Shown here: one piece after another, positions 33,691 through 42,264 of the stretch | Numbering within the stretch: position 1 is the first letter of the stretch | How the letters are laid out: every line of letters starts with the position of its first letter | Assembly: GCF_029855045.1 (NCBI RefSeq) | Contig: NZ_CP123228.1 | Coordinates: 2,914,001 to 2,978,000 of the forward strand | Source: Piscinibacter sp. XHJ-5 | Lineage (GTDB): Bacteria > Pseudomonadota > Gammaproteobacteria > Burkholderiales > Burkholderiaceae_C | Direction of reading: 5' to 3' | DNA length: 64,000 bases | The notes under the pieces: generated by a model | What the model was told of the DNA's origin: nothing | Database searches by the model: none | The model's input: the letters and a program-made list of their open reading frames with translations, nothing else | Translations under genes and position numbers: made by a program

Positions 33691-35895
33691 CTATGCGACG
33701 CGCCTCATGCCCGCGTCCTGCTCGCCGCCATCCTCCTGCGGCAGCACATCCTCCCCCACGTCGATCACGTAGCGCCGAAGGGCATCGTCCAGTGGCGGCA
33801 TGACTTGCCCGCGTTCGCTGGCGAGCACGGCCTGCCGGGGGCGCCGCGCCACCTGTCCCAGGGTCTCGCCGCGCACGGCATCGATGCCCTCGGTGCCGAG
33901 GCCTGCAGCGCGGGCGGCCATCGTGGCCAGCTCGAACCAGCTCGCCGCGCCGCGATTGGCCAGATGCCAGATGCCGCTCTCGCCGTCGAGCAGCAGATCC
34001 AGCGAGGCCATGACGAGATCGCGCACATAGGTCGGCGACACCTCCTGGTCGACAGCCGCCGGCCAGCGCGCCCCGCCGCGAAGGGCGTGCAGCCCCTGCG
34101 TGACGAAGTTGTGCCGGTCCCAGGGCCCGAAGAAGGCCGCGGTGCGCACCACCAGCGCGTCGGGCGCATGGGCCAGCACGCGCCGCTCGGCCTCGGCCTT
34201 GGCCTCGCCGTACGCGTTGAGCGGACAGGGCTCGTCGCGCTCGACGTACGGCCCGGCCTTGGCGCCGTCGAACACCAGGTCGCTCGAATAGGTCACCAGC
34301 CGCAGCGCGTGACCGGCGCATGCCTGCGCGAGCAGCGCCGGGCCCAGCACGTTCTCGCGCCACTGCGTGGGCTGCTGGCGCTCGGCGTCGTCGACGCGCA
34401 CGAAGCCCGCCGCATTGATGACGGCCCAGGGCTTCCAGCGGCGGAGTGCGGCTTCGATGGACCGCGGCTCGGCGATGTCGAGATCGGCCCGGCCGAGCAA
34501 AACATACGGCAAGCCCCGCATGTGGCAGAGATGGGCGTAGGCCCGGCCCAGCGTGCCGCGTCCGCCGGTGATCAACAGCGGGCGGCCGTCCATCGCGATC
34601 GACAGGGGCGCGCCGTGCGTCGGATAGAGATGGCGGATGCGGCGCTGCCACCATCCACTGCCGGCCAGCACCGGATGGTCGGGCTCCTTGCCCTGCGCGA
34701 GCTGCGTCGCCAGCTGGGCCAGTGCAGTGCGGCGCGGCGCGCCGCCGCGCACATCCCATAGCCCGGCTTCATAGCGGCCGCTGCGCTGTGTCACCAGGCT
34801 GTCCCAGTCGACCGTGCCGAAGGCCGCCCAGGCGGTGACGGCGCGGATGTCGGCACCTTCGGCGCGCACGCGGTGCGCGGCCTGCCACGCCTGGTGCAGC
34901 CAGCGCATCTGCTCCTCTCGCGTGCACCCCAGGTGCACCTCGGTCAATGCGAGAGGCCGGCGATAGCGCTGCCAGGCTTCGAGCAGGCGTGCATCGAAGC
35001 CGCCGGTCTGGGACCCGTGCACGCGCACCGTCTCGACGTCGACGTAGCGATGGCGCCGGTTGCCGCCGTGCAGGCGCGCCGGATAGTGGCGCAGGCGGTT
35101 GTCGAGGAAGCGCTCGCTGGTGACATAGCAGTTGATGCCGATCACGTCGGGCGGGCAGGGTGCGTCGACGAGCGCGACCAGCTCGGCTTCGCTGGCGCCG
35201 TGGCGGCGCAGGTAGCGCCACAGACGATGTCGGCGGTCGACGCGGCCCTCGAGCAGATCGAACGCGAGCCAGCGCCGCTCGTTCTCGAAGTCCGCCTGGT
35301 ACTGCAGGCGCGGAACGGCGCGCGTGTAGCCCAGGTCATCCGTCTGCACGAGGCGGGCTGCCGGTTGCACGGCGCGAATCGCCCGCATTGCCGACACCGT
35401 CGCCTGCACCTGGTTCAGCACCGCACGGACGAAGCTGCGGTCATCCGCGCGATGCGGATGCCACACGCCGTAGAGGCCGCCGAAGCGTGCGGTGGTCAGC
35501 GGCTCGTTCACCGGCGTGTAGGCATCGAGCTGCGGATAGCGCCGCGCCACGCAGCCGGCGTAGTGCGCGAGATGCGAGGCGAACGCGGGATCGAGCAGGT
35601 GCGTGCTCATCGGGCCGCTGCCGTGATGCAGCAGGCCCGCGATGCATGACATGCCGAGCTCGCGCATGCGCGCCAGCCGTGCATCGGCCCAGCGCCAGTC
35701 GTGATGCTGGAGGCCGTCGGCGGCCGTGCGCTCCCACAGCAGCGGAAAGCGCAGGGTGCGGATGCCGAGGCTCGCCAGGCGGTCGAGGTCATCCAGGCGC
35801 TGCGCGAAGCCGGTCTCTTCGAGCTGGTCGCGCACGACGTCCCGCACCCGATTGACGGTGCACTCGGGCCCCGCCCACAGTTCGAGGGCGGCCAT
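33691..35895 (-). CDS. Fusion of GH1-like glycosidase and RmlD-type sugar-nucleotide reductase
   Basis: The 734-residue protein joins two domains. Residues 1-400 resemble family 1/clan GH-A glycosidases: the acid/base is E131 in VNEPLTT and the nucleophile E319 in LTEVHLG. Residues about 438-734 are an SDR of the dTDP-4-dehydrorhamnose reductase type with a GGRGTLG nucleotide loop (444-450), SSDLVFDG, and the NAYGEAK motif containing the catalytic Tyr and Lys. The pairing implies that one protein modifies a sugar nucleotide and cleaves or senses a glycoside. It lies two bases from the UDP-galactopyranose mutase gene upstream of it in the transcript. Confidence 0.9.
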   Translation of the reverse strand: MAALELWAGPECTVNRVRDVVRDQLEETGFAQRLDDLDRLASLGIRTLRFPLLWERTAADGLQHHDWRWADARLARMRELGMSCIAGLLHHGSGPMSTHLLDPAFASHLAHYAGCVARRYPQLDAYTPVNEPLTTARFGGLYGVWHPHRADDRSFVRAVLNQVQATVSAMRAIRAVQPAARLVQTDDLGYTRAVPRLQYQADFENERRWLAFDLLEGRVDRRHRLWRYLRRHGASEAELVALVDAPCPPDVIGINCYVTSERFLDNRLRHYPARLHGGNRRHRYVDVETVRVHGSQTGGFDARLLEAWQRYRRPLALTEVHLGCTREEQMRWLHQAWQAAHRVRAEGADIRAVTAWAAFGTVDWDSLVTQRSGRYEAGLWDVRGGAPRRTALAQLATQLAQGKEPDHPVLAGSGWWQRRIRHLYPTHGAPLSIAMDGRPLLITGGRGTLGRAYAHLCHMRGLPYVLLGRADLDIAEPRSIEAALRRWKPWAVINAAGFVRVDDAERQQPTQWRENVLGPALLAQACAGHALRLVTYSSDLVFDGAKAGPYVERDEPCPLNAYGEAKAEAERRVLAHAPDALVVRTAAFFGPWDRHNFVTQGLHALRGGARWPAAVDQEVSPTYVRDLVMASLDLLLDGESGIWHLANRGAASWFELATMAARAAGLGTEGIDAVRGETLGQVARRPRQAVLASERGQVMPPLDDALRRYVIDVGEDVLPQEDGGEQDAGMRRVA

Positions 35896-35896
35896 G

Positions 35897-37108
35897 TCAG
35901 GCTGCAGCGGTGCTGTCGAGAACCGCCTTGCCCAGTGCCGGCTCCACGCCGTTCGTGTGCCGCTTGCTGAGCCGCTTGAACGTGGCAAGCGCCTGCCCGA
36001 CGACCTGGTCCATGTTGTAGTAGCGGTAGGTCGCCAGGCGGCCGACGAAGGTCACGTTGGTCAGCGCCTCGGCATCGGCTTCGTAGCGGCGGTAGAGCGC
36101 GGCGTTTTCCGGCCGCGGCACGGGGTAGTACGGGTCGCCGTCGGCGCAGGGGTACTCGTACACCACCGATGTTGTGGGGTGCCGCTGTCCGGTGAGGTGC
36201 TTGAACTCGGTGATGCGGGTATAGCCGTAGTCGTTCGGAAAGTTGACCGTGCCCACGGGCTGAAACTGCTCGCGCAGCAGGTTGCGGTGCTCGAATCGGA
36301 TGCTGCGATAGGGCAGCTTGCCGTAGCGGCAGTTGAAGAAGGTGTCCACCGGGCCGGTGTAGATCATGTGCTGCCACGGCAGCGCGTCCACCACCTCGCG
36401 GTAGTCGGTGTTGAGCATCACCTTGATCTTCGGATGATCGAGCATGCGCTCGAACATGCGGGTGTAGCCGTGCAGCGGCATCGCCTGGTAGGTGTCGGTG
36501 AAGTAGCGGTCGTCGCGGTTGGTGCGCGTGGGCACCCGCGCGGCCACGCTGGCGTCGAGCTCGGATGGGTCGAGCGCCCACTGCTTGCGCGTGTAGCCTC
36601 GAAAGAACTTGTTATACAGGTCACGTCCCACCTTACTCACGACAACGTCCTCGGACGTGCGGATGAGGTCCTTCTTCTCCACCACCGACGCCAGCCAGGC
36701 TTCCATCTCGAACGACGTCAGGTTCAGGCCGTAGAGGCGGTTCACCGTGTCGAGGTTGATCGGCATCGGTACGAGTTGCCCGTCGACGCTGGCCAGCACG
36801 CGATGCTGGTAGGGGCGCCACTGGGTGAACTGCGACAGGTATTCGAAGATCTCGGACGAGTTGGTGTGGAAGATGTGCGGTCCGTACGGATGGATCAGCA
36901 CGCCGTCGTCGTCGTAGCGGTCGTACGCGTTGCCGCCGATGTGCTGGCGCTTTTCGACCACCAGCACCCTCTGCCCCAGTCCGCGCGCCAGGCGCTCGGC
37001 CAGCACACTGCCGGCGAAGCCCGCGCCGACGATCAGATAGTCGAAGCCCTGTCGCCCGGCCAGCGCCGCCGAAGCGGCCAAGTCGAGACTGTCGCTGCGT
37101 TTGTCCAT
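35897..37108 (-). CDS. glf: UDP-galactopyranose mutase
   Basis: The 403-residue flavoprotein has the FAD dinucleotide motif GAGFAGSVLAERLA, then GGNAYD and HPYGPHIFHTNS. The substrate-side regions RKQWALDPSELD and YYPVPRPENAALYRRY are typical of Glf. The enzyme interconverts UDP-galactopyranose and UDP-galactofuranose, so the cluster is likely to make a galactofuranose-containing glycan. The gene is the first of the minus-strand pair with the GH1-RmlD fusion. A CCCTCTCCCGC palindrome lies about 140 bases upstream. Confidence 0.96.
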   Translation of the reverse strand: MDKRSDSLDLAASAALAGRQGFDYLIVGAGFAGSVLAERLARGLGQRVLVVEKRQHIGGNAYDRYDDDGVLIHPYGPHIFHTNSSEIFEYLSQFTQWRPYQHRVLASVDGQLVPMPINLDTVNRLYGLNLTSFEMEAWLASVVEKKDLIRTSEDVVVSKVGRDLYNKFFRGYTRKQWALDPSELDASVAARVPTRTNRDDRYFTDTYQAMPLHGYTRMFERMLDHPKIKVMLNTDYREVVDALPWQHMIYTGPVDTFFNCRYGKLPYRSIRFEHRNLLREQFQPVGTVNFPNDYGYTRITEFKHLTGQRHPTTSVVYEYPCADGDPYYPVPRPENAALYRRYEADAEALTNVTFVGRLATYRYYNMDQVVGQALATFKRLSKRHTNGVEPALGKAVLDSTAAA

Positions 37109-37245
37109 GCCCTCTCCGTTGAGCGAGTCGCGCGGCGGTCGCGGACTCGGTTCAGCTTGGGGGCAAGCGGTGTTCCCAACGGTGTCGATCGCAACTTGGG
37201 GAATCTACGGGGGGTGCGGCCAGCGGACCTGGCTCCCTCTCCATA

Positions 37246-37271
37246 GCCCTCTCCCGCGAGCGGGAGAGGGC
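37246..37271. repeat. Perfect palindrome, CCCTCTCCCGC repeat family
   Basis: GCCCTCTCCCGC-GA-GCGGGAGAGGGC gives a 12-bp perfect stem. It is located between the glf start (37108) and the stop of the zinc-ribbon gene (37319), both on the minus strand, so it probably terminates the zinc-ribbon transcript before the glf promoter. Confidence 0.7.
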
Positions 37272-37318
37272 GTGGCGTCAGGATTTGCAGCGGTGGGGCC
37301 GGGATGAGGATGCTGCGC

Positions 37319-37960
37319 CTAGTTTCTTTCCACCGAGTGAATGGCCCCGTCGTTGCGCAGCGCCTGCACCTCGGCCATCGGCAGCGACAGGGTTCTCGGC
37401 GCGAAGTAGTCCGACGACGACACCTTGCCGCGGCTGATGTCCTTGGTCGCGCCCGCGGCCTTGCTGTAGGTGACGGTGGGAACGTCGAATTCGATTTCGC
37501 TGCCGTGCACGCTCTTGACCCGCATGACGCCGTACATCAGCGACGACTCGGGATTCTTGAGGAGCTTGGCGACGTTGACGACGTAGAGATCGTTCGCGCG
37601 CGGCGCGCCGAGCAGCTCGGCGGTGCGCGTGTTGCGCTGCTGCCCTTCGAACGAGGAGAACGCCACGACGACGGCGATCAGACCGACGAGCAGGGTCCAG
37701 CCGTAGCGCGACAGGAGCGGAATGGGATGGCGGGCGAGCTTGGGCTCGACCTCCTTCGCCTCGAGCTTGGATCCGCGGTGGCAGACGTCGCAGACCAGCA
37801 TGTACTGCTTCTGGGTCACCCACTTGAACAGGTACCAGATGTGATGAACCTTGTACTGCAGCGCCAGCTTGAACGGCCGGTCGCGCTCGCACGTCGGGCA
37901 GTTGTGCGTGGCCTGAACGCCCAGGTCGGCGATCTCTCCCTTCGAACCCCAGATCAGCAT
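37319..37960 (-). CDS. Zinc-ribbon membrane protein
   Basis: The 213-residue protein has two CxxC pairs, CPTC (21-24) and CDVC (57-60), that form a zinc ribbon. A single transmembrane helix follows (about 87-104), then a soluble C-terminal domain. The N-terminal start MLIWGSKGEIADLG is common in a small hypothetical family with this layout. The function is not known; zinc ribbons fused to membrane helices often act as adaptors. Confidence 0.83.
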   Translation of the reverse strand: MLIWGSKGEIADLGVQATHNCPTCERDRPFKLALQYKVHHIWYLFKWVTQKQYMLVCDVCHRGSKLEAKEVEPKLARHPIPLLSRYGWTLLVGLIAVVVAFSSFEGQQRNTRTAELLGAPRANDLYVVNVAKLLKNPESSLMYGVMRVKSVHGSEIEFDVPTVTYSKAAGATKDISRGKVSSSDYFAPRTLSLPMAEVQALRNDGAIHSVERN

Positions 37961-38088
37961 GGGTGGCTCCCGAAATCGGTTGTTGGTTGTGAAGCGGCGA
38001 AACTAGCACGCGAGAGCCCCTGCGACGCGCGACAAATTGCGCACCAGTCGGCGATACGTTCTGCCGCAAGCGGGCAGTGGGTCAGGCA

Positions 38089-41000
38089 TCACCAGGTGTC
38101 GATGAAGCGTCCACCGCCTTCGCGCACCCGCGCCGATGCCAGCCCGCGGGCGATCCACGAGCGCGTCTCGGCCGGATCGATCACGGCGTCGATCTCCAGC
38201 GTCGTCGCCATGTTGAGCGCACCGCCGGACTCGTACTGCCTGGCCACCAGCTCGCGATAGAGCGCTTCGCGCTGTTCACCCGGCGCGGCGGCTTCGAGCT
38301 CCTTGCGATAGCCCAGGCGCACCGCGCCCTCCAGGCCCATGGCGCCGAACTCGCCGGTCGGCCACGCGACGATGAAGTCCGGCGAATGAAAGCCGCCCGC
38401 CGTCATGCCCATCGCGCCCAGCCCGTAGCCCTTGCGCAGCACCACGCTGAAGCAGGGCACGCGCAGCGCACCGGCGGTGACGAACAGGCGCGACACATGG
38501 CGCACCTGTGCGGTCTTCTCGGTCTCGGGGCCGACCATGAAGCCGGGCGTGTCGACCAGGCTCACGATGGGCAGGGCGTGCGCGTTGCACAGCTGCATGA
38601 AGCGCGCGGCCTTGTCGGCCGCGTCGGCGTCGATGGCGCCGCCCAGGTGTCCCGGGTTGTTGGCGAGCATGCCCACGGGACGCCCTTCGATGCGCGCCAG
38701 CGCGGTGACCATGCCGGGCCCGAATCCCGAGCGCAGCTCGAGCAGCGAGCCGGTATCGACCAGCCCGTGCAGCACGCGCTGCACGTCGTACACGCGCAGG
38801 CGGTTCTCCGGCACTGCGTCGCGCAAGTCCTTCTGGTCGGCGCACTCCCATTGCCGCAGTGGCCCCTGGAAGAACGACAGGTAGTGCCTGGCCGCGGCGA
38901 CCGCCTGTGCCTCGTCTTCCACCAGCACGTCGATCACGCCGTTGGCCGACTGCACCGGCGCGGGCCCGATGGCGTCCGCCTTGAACACGCCCAGCCCGCC
39001 GCCTTCGATCATCGCCGGACCGCCCATGCCGATGTTGGCGTCGCGAGTGGCGATGATCACGTCGCAGCAGCCCAGCAGCGCCGCATTCCCGGCGAAGCAG
39101 CGGCCGGCCGCGATGCCGATCACCGGCACCTGGCCCGACAGCCTTGCGAAGCTGGCGAAGGTGGTGACATGCAGGCCCGCGACGATCGGCATGTCGGTGT
39201 CGCCCGGACGGCCGCCGCCGCCTTCGGCGAACAGCACGACGGGAAGCCGGTTCTGCAGCGCGACGCCCAGCAGGCGGTCGGTCTTCTGGTGATTGCGCAG
39301 GCCCTGCGTTCCCGCCAGCACCGTCGCGTCGTAGGCCATCACCACCGCGCGCGAGCGCTGCGCATCGAAGTGCTCGCCGTTGATGCTGCCGATGCCCGTG
39401 ACGATGCCATCGGCTGGTGTGTTGCGCATCAGGTCGTCGGCACTGCGGCGGCTGCGCTGCGCCGCCACCGCCAGCGCGCCGTACTCGCTGAAGCTGCCGG
39501 CGTCGCAGAGGTCGGCGATGTTCTCGCGCGCCGTGCGCAGGCCGAGCGCATGCCGCTTGGCCACTGCTTCCGGCCGCGCCGCGTCCAGCGTGTGAGCGTG
39601 CCGCTCGATCACGCGTTGCAGATCGCCGCGGATGCCCGGCGCAGCGCCTTTGGCCGGCGCGACGGCTGCCGCGGCCTCGTCGTCCAGCGGCTCCAGCAGC
39701 AGCAGCGGTTCGCCTTCGGCCAGCGTGTCGCCCGGCAGCGCATGCAGCTCGAGCACACGCGCCGCGTTGTGCGCGAGCAGCTCATGCTCCATCTTCATCG
39801 CCTCCATCACCGCGAGCTGCGCGCCCGCGGGCACCACGTCGCCCACCGCCACTGCCATGTGCACCAGCCGGCCGGTCATCGGCGCACGAACGGCGCGCAG
39901 GTGAGGCGCCGGCTCGTCGAGCGGAGCGCCGGCGGGCGTCTCGCCGTGTTCGTACTCGCGTGCCGCCGCCAGCAGTGCCGGCAAGTGGTCCTCGACGAAA
40001 CGCGTGTGCACGGCGTGGCCGCCAAGCTCGCTGCGCGCGGCGAGCGCACGCAGCAGCGGCAGGTTGGTGGCGACGCCTTCGATGGCGCATTCCGCCAGCG
40101 CTCGGTTCGAGCGGCGCAGTGCGTCGGCGAACGAGGGTCCGTGCGCATGCACGATCAGCTTGGCGAGCAGCGTGTCGTAGTGCGGCGAGATGGCCGTGCC
40201 GGCCCGGCCGTGGGTGTCGACGCGCACGCCGGGACCTGCGGGCAGCTCGAACCGGGTCGGCGTGCCGGTGGACGGCCGCGCCTGTCCCTGCGCGTCCAGC
40301 GTTTCGGCATTGATGCGCCACTGGATCGCATGGCCGCGCGGCGGCGGCGGATGGTCCGGGTCCAGGCCGAGCTCGGCCAGCGAACGACCCGCCGCGACGC
40401 CGATCTGCAGCTGGACCAGGTCCAGGCCGGTCACTTCCTCGGTCACCGTGTGCTCCACCTGCAGGCGCGCATTGGCCTCGATGAAGGCGAATGGCAGCTC
40501 GGCCGAGTGCTGGTCGACCAGGAATTCGAAGGTGCCCAGGCTGCGGTAGCGCAAGGCGTCGGCCATCGCGAGCGCAGCGTGCACGAGGCGCTCGCGCAGC
40601 GGCGGCGGCAGGCCGGGGCAGGGTGCGACCTCCACCAGCTTCTGGAACCGTCGCTGCAGCGAGCATTCGCGCTCGCCGAGGCTCATCACCCGCTCGCCGT
40701 CGCCGAGCACCTGCACCTCGACGTGGCGCGCGCGGGCCATCAGGCGCTCGACGTACACGCCTTCGACGCCGAAGCTGCGGGCTTCGGACACGCAGCGCGC
40801 ATACGCCTCGCCGAGGTCGTGCTCATGCAGCACCGCGCGCATGCCCCGTCCGCCGCCGCCGCCCAGGGCCTTGACCATCACGCCGGCGCCTCCTTGCGCC
40901 GCGAAGAAGGCCCGCGCCTCGTCCAGGCTCACCGCCTGCGCGCTGCCCGGCAGCAGCGGCACGCCGCACTGCAGGGCGAGGGCGCGGGCGCGGGCCTTGT

Positions 41001-41340
41001 CGCCCAACAGCGCGAGCTGCTCGACAGTCGGGCCGATGAACACGAGGCCGGCGTCGGCACAGGCCTGCGCGAAGTCCACACGTTCGCTGAGGAACCCGTA
41101 GCCGGGATGCACCGCGTCGCAGCCGGTGGCTCGTGCGGCGGCCACCAGCTGGCCGATGTCGAGGTAGGCCGCCGGGCCGCTGCCGGCGAGCGCGACGGCC
41201 TCGCCTGCCGTGCCCAGGTGCGCGAGCTGCGCGTCGTCGGCACTGTGGACGGCCACGCTCTGCAGGCCCATGTCGGCGGCGGCGCGCGCGATCCTTAGTG
41301 CGATCTCGCCTCGATTGGCGATGAGGACGCGCCTCGGCAT
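38089..41340 (-). CDS. Single-chain biotin-dependent acyl-CoA carboxylase (BC-BCCP-CT fusion)
   Basis: The 1083-residue protein carries all three parts of a carboxylase. Residues 1-450 are biotin carboxylase (VLIANRGEIALRIA, HPGYGFLSE, and an ATP-grasp glycine loop near 160-166). Residues about 483-560 are biotin carboxyl carrier with EAMKMEH (513-519; biotinylated Lys 516). Residues about 580-1083 are carboxyltransferase, with beta and alpha halves and glycine-rich crotonase-fold loops. Most bacterial acetyl- or propionyl-CoA carboxylases split these parts among two or more genes. The start is ATG 41340. The acyl-CoA substrate cannot be read from the sequence. Confidence 0.93.
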   Translation of the reverse strand: MPRRVLIANRGEIALRIARAAADMGLQSVAVHSADDAQLAHLGTAGEAVALAGSGPAAYLDIGQLVAAARATGCDAVHPGYGFLSERVDFAQACADAGLVFIGPTVEQLALLGDKARARALALQCGVPLLPGSAQAVSLDEARAFFAAQGGAGVMVKALGGGGGRGMRAVLHEHDLGEAYARCVSEARSFGVEGVYVERLMARARHVEVQVLGDGERVMSLGERECSLQRRFQKLVEVAPCPGLPPPLRERLVHAALAMADALRYRSLGTFEFLVDQHSAELPFAFIEANARLQVEHTVTEEVTGLDLVQLQIGVAAGRSLAELGLDPDHPPPPRGHAIQWRINAETLDAQGQARPSTGTPTRFELPAGPGVRVDTHGRAGTAISPHYDTLLAKLIVHAHGPSFADALRRSNRALAECAIEGVATNLPLLRALAARSELGGHAVHTRFVEDHLPALLAAAREYEHGETPAGAPLDEPAPHLRAVRAPMTGRLVHMAVAVGDVVPAGAQLAVMEAMKMEHELLAHNAARVLELHALPGDTLAEGEPLLLLEPLDDEAAAAVAPAKGAAPGIRGDLQRVIERHAHTLDAARPEAVAKRHALGLRTARENIADLCDAGSFSEYGALAVAAQRSRRSADDLMRNTPADGIVTGIGSINGEHFDAQRSRAVVMAYDATVLAGTQGLRNHQKTDRLLGVALQNRLPVVLFAEGGGGRPGDTDMPIVAGLHVTTFASFARLSGQVPVIGIAAGRCFAGNAALLGCCDVIIATRDANIGMGGPAMIEGGGLGVFKADAIGPAPVQSANGVIDVLVEDEAQAVAAARHYLSFFQGPLRQWECADQKDLRDAVPENRLRVYDVQRVLHGLVDTGSLLELRSGFGPGMVTALARIEGRPVGMLANNPGHLGGAIDADAADKAARFMQLCNAHALPIVSLVDTPGFMVGPETEKTAQVRHVSRLFVTAGALRVPCFSVVLRKGYGLGAMGMTAGGFHSPDFIVAWPTGEFGAMGLEGAVRLGYRKELEAAAPGEQREALYRELVARQYESGGALNMATTLEIDAVIDPAETRSWIARGLASARVREGGGRFIDTW

Positions 41341-41432
41341 CAGCCGAAGGGCCGCAGCAGGCGGCGCAAAGTTTCGGGCGGAGACTGCTGGCGCATCGCG
41401 GGGTCCCTGTGGCTCGATGGGCATCGATCTTG

Positions 41433-41449
41433 CCACCACGGCGTGGTGG
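41433..41449. promoter_or_regulatory. Perfect inverted repeat, candidate operator
   Basis: CCACCACG-G-CGTGGTGG is an 8+1+8 perfect inverted repeat in the space between the divergent carboxylase (start 41340) and the lectin-like lipoprotein gene (start 41541). Its location suits a repressor or activator dimer acting on either promoter. No matching second copy was noticed. Confidence 0.45.
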
Positions 41450-41540
41450 AATAGGCCGCCCTGGTGCGGCGTATACCGCCACGTCGCCCGCGCCGGCGGC
41501 CCTCTCGTACGAGCCACAACCAGCCAACAAGGAGATGAAC

Positions 41541-42242
41541 ATGTCCCAGTGGATTCGATGGTCGCTACGCACTTTGTGGATCGGCATCCCGATCGCCATC
41601 GCGGCCTGTGCCGCGCCAGGCGGAGGCGCCGGTGGCGGAAGCGGCGGGGGCGGCGGCAGCATGAGCTTCTTCATCACCAGCGTCGGCCTCGGCAAGGGAG
41701 CCGACCTCGGCGGGCTGAGCGGCGCGGACGCCCACTGCCAGGCCCTGGCGTCGGCCGCCGGCTCCAGCGGCAAGACCTGGCGCGCCTACCTGAGCACGCA
41801 GGGCAAGGACGGCGTGCCCACCGTCAACGCCCGCGACCGCATCGGCAAGGGCCCGTGGCACAACGCCAAGGGCGAGCTGGTCGCGCGCGACGTCGACCAG
41901 CTCCACGGCGCGAACAACATCACCAAGCAGACGGCGCTGAACGAAAAGGGCCTGCCCGTCGAGGGCCGCTCCGACACGCCCAACCGGCACGACATCCTGA
42001 CCGGCTCGCGCGCCGACGGCACGGCGTTCTCGCCCAACGACACGGACATGACCTGCGGCAACTGGACGCGCAGCGGCACCGAGGGTGTTGCCATGGTGGG
42101 TCACCACGACCGCACGGGCCCGACGAGCGACCCGTGGGCCACGTCGTGGAACTCGTCGCACCAGTCGCGCGGCGGATGCAGCCAGCAGGCGCTGCGCGGC
42201 ACCGGTGGCGACGGGCTGCTGTACTGCTTCGCCGCGAACTGA
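41541..42242 (+). CDS. Lipoprotein with C-type-lectin-like/DUF1554-type domain
   Basis: The ATG at 41541 is six bases after AAGGAG and was chosen over ATG 41535, which abuts that site. The 233-residue precursor has a lipobox (AIAAC) and a Gly/Ser-rich linker. A compact domain follows, with the family pattern GLSGADAHCQALA and WRAYLST, conserved cysteines (HCQ, MTCGNW, GGCSQ, LYCF) and the closing FAAN. Such domains occur in secreted lectin-like and endostatin-like lipoproteins. It is probably anchored to the outer membrane; the ligand is unknown. Confidence 0.85.
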   Translation: MSQWIRWSLRTLWIGIPIAIAACAAPGGGAGGGSGGGGGSMSFFITSVGLGKGADLGGLSGADAHCQALASAAGSSGKTWRAYLSTQGKDGVPTVNARDRIGKGPWHNAKGELVARDVDQLHGANNITKQTALNEKGLPVEGRSDTPNRHDILTGSRADGTAFSPNDTDMTCGNWTRSGTEGVAMVGHHDRTGPTSDPWATSWNSSHQSRGGCSQQALRGTGGDGLLYCFAAN

Positions 42243-42264
42243 TCCGCGCGGCGCTCGGGTGCGC

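Noticed and set aside
31310..34759. Minus-strand open frame of 1149 codons
   Set aside because: Opposite to the glycosyltransferase and GH2 genes and out of frame with the GH1-RmlD fusion.
38061..38077. Hairpin CTGCC...GGCAG as terminator of the carboxylase gene
   Set aside because: Only a 5-bp stem without a T-tract, too weak to report as a feature.
38077..41298. Plus-strand open frame of 1073 codons
   Set aside because: Antisense to the acyl-CoA carboxylase gene; composition is typical of a reverse-frame shadow.
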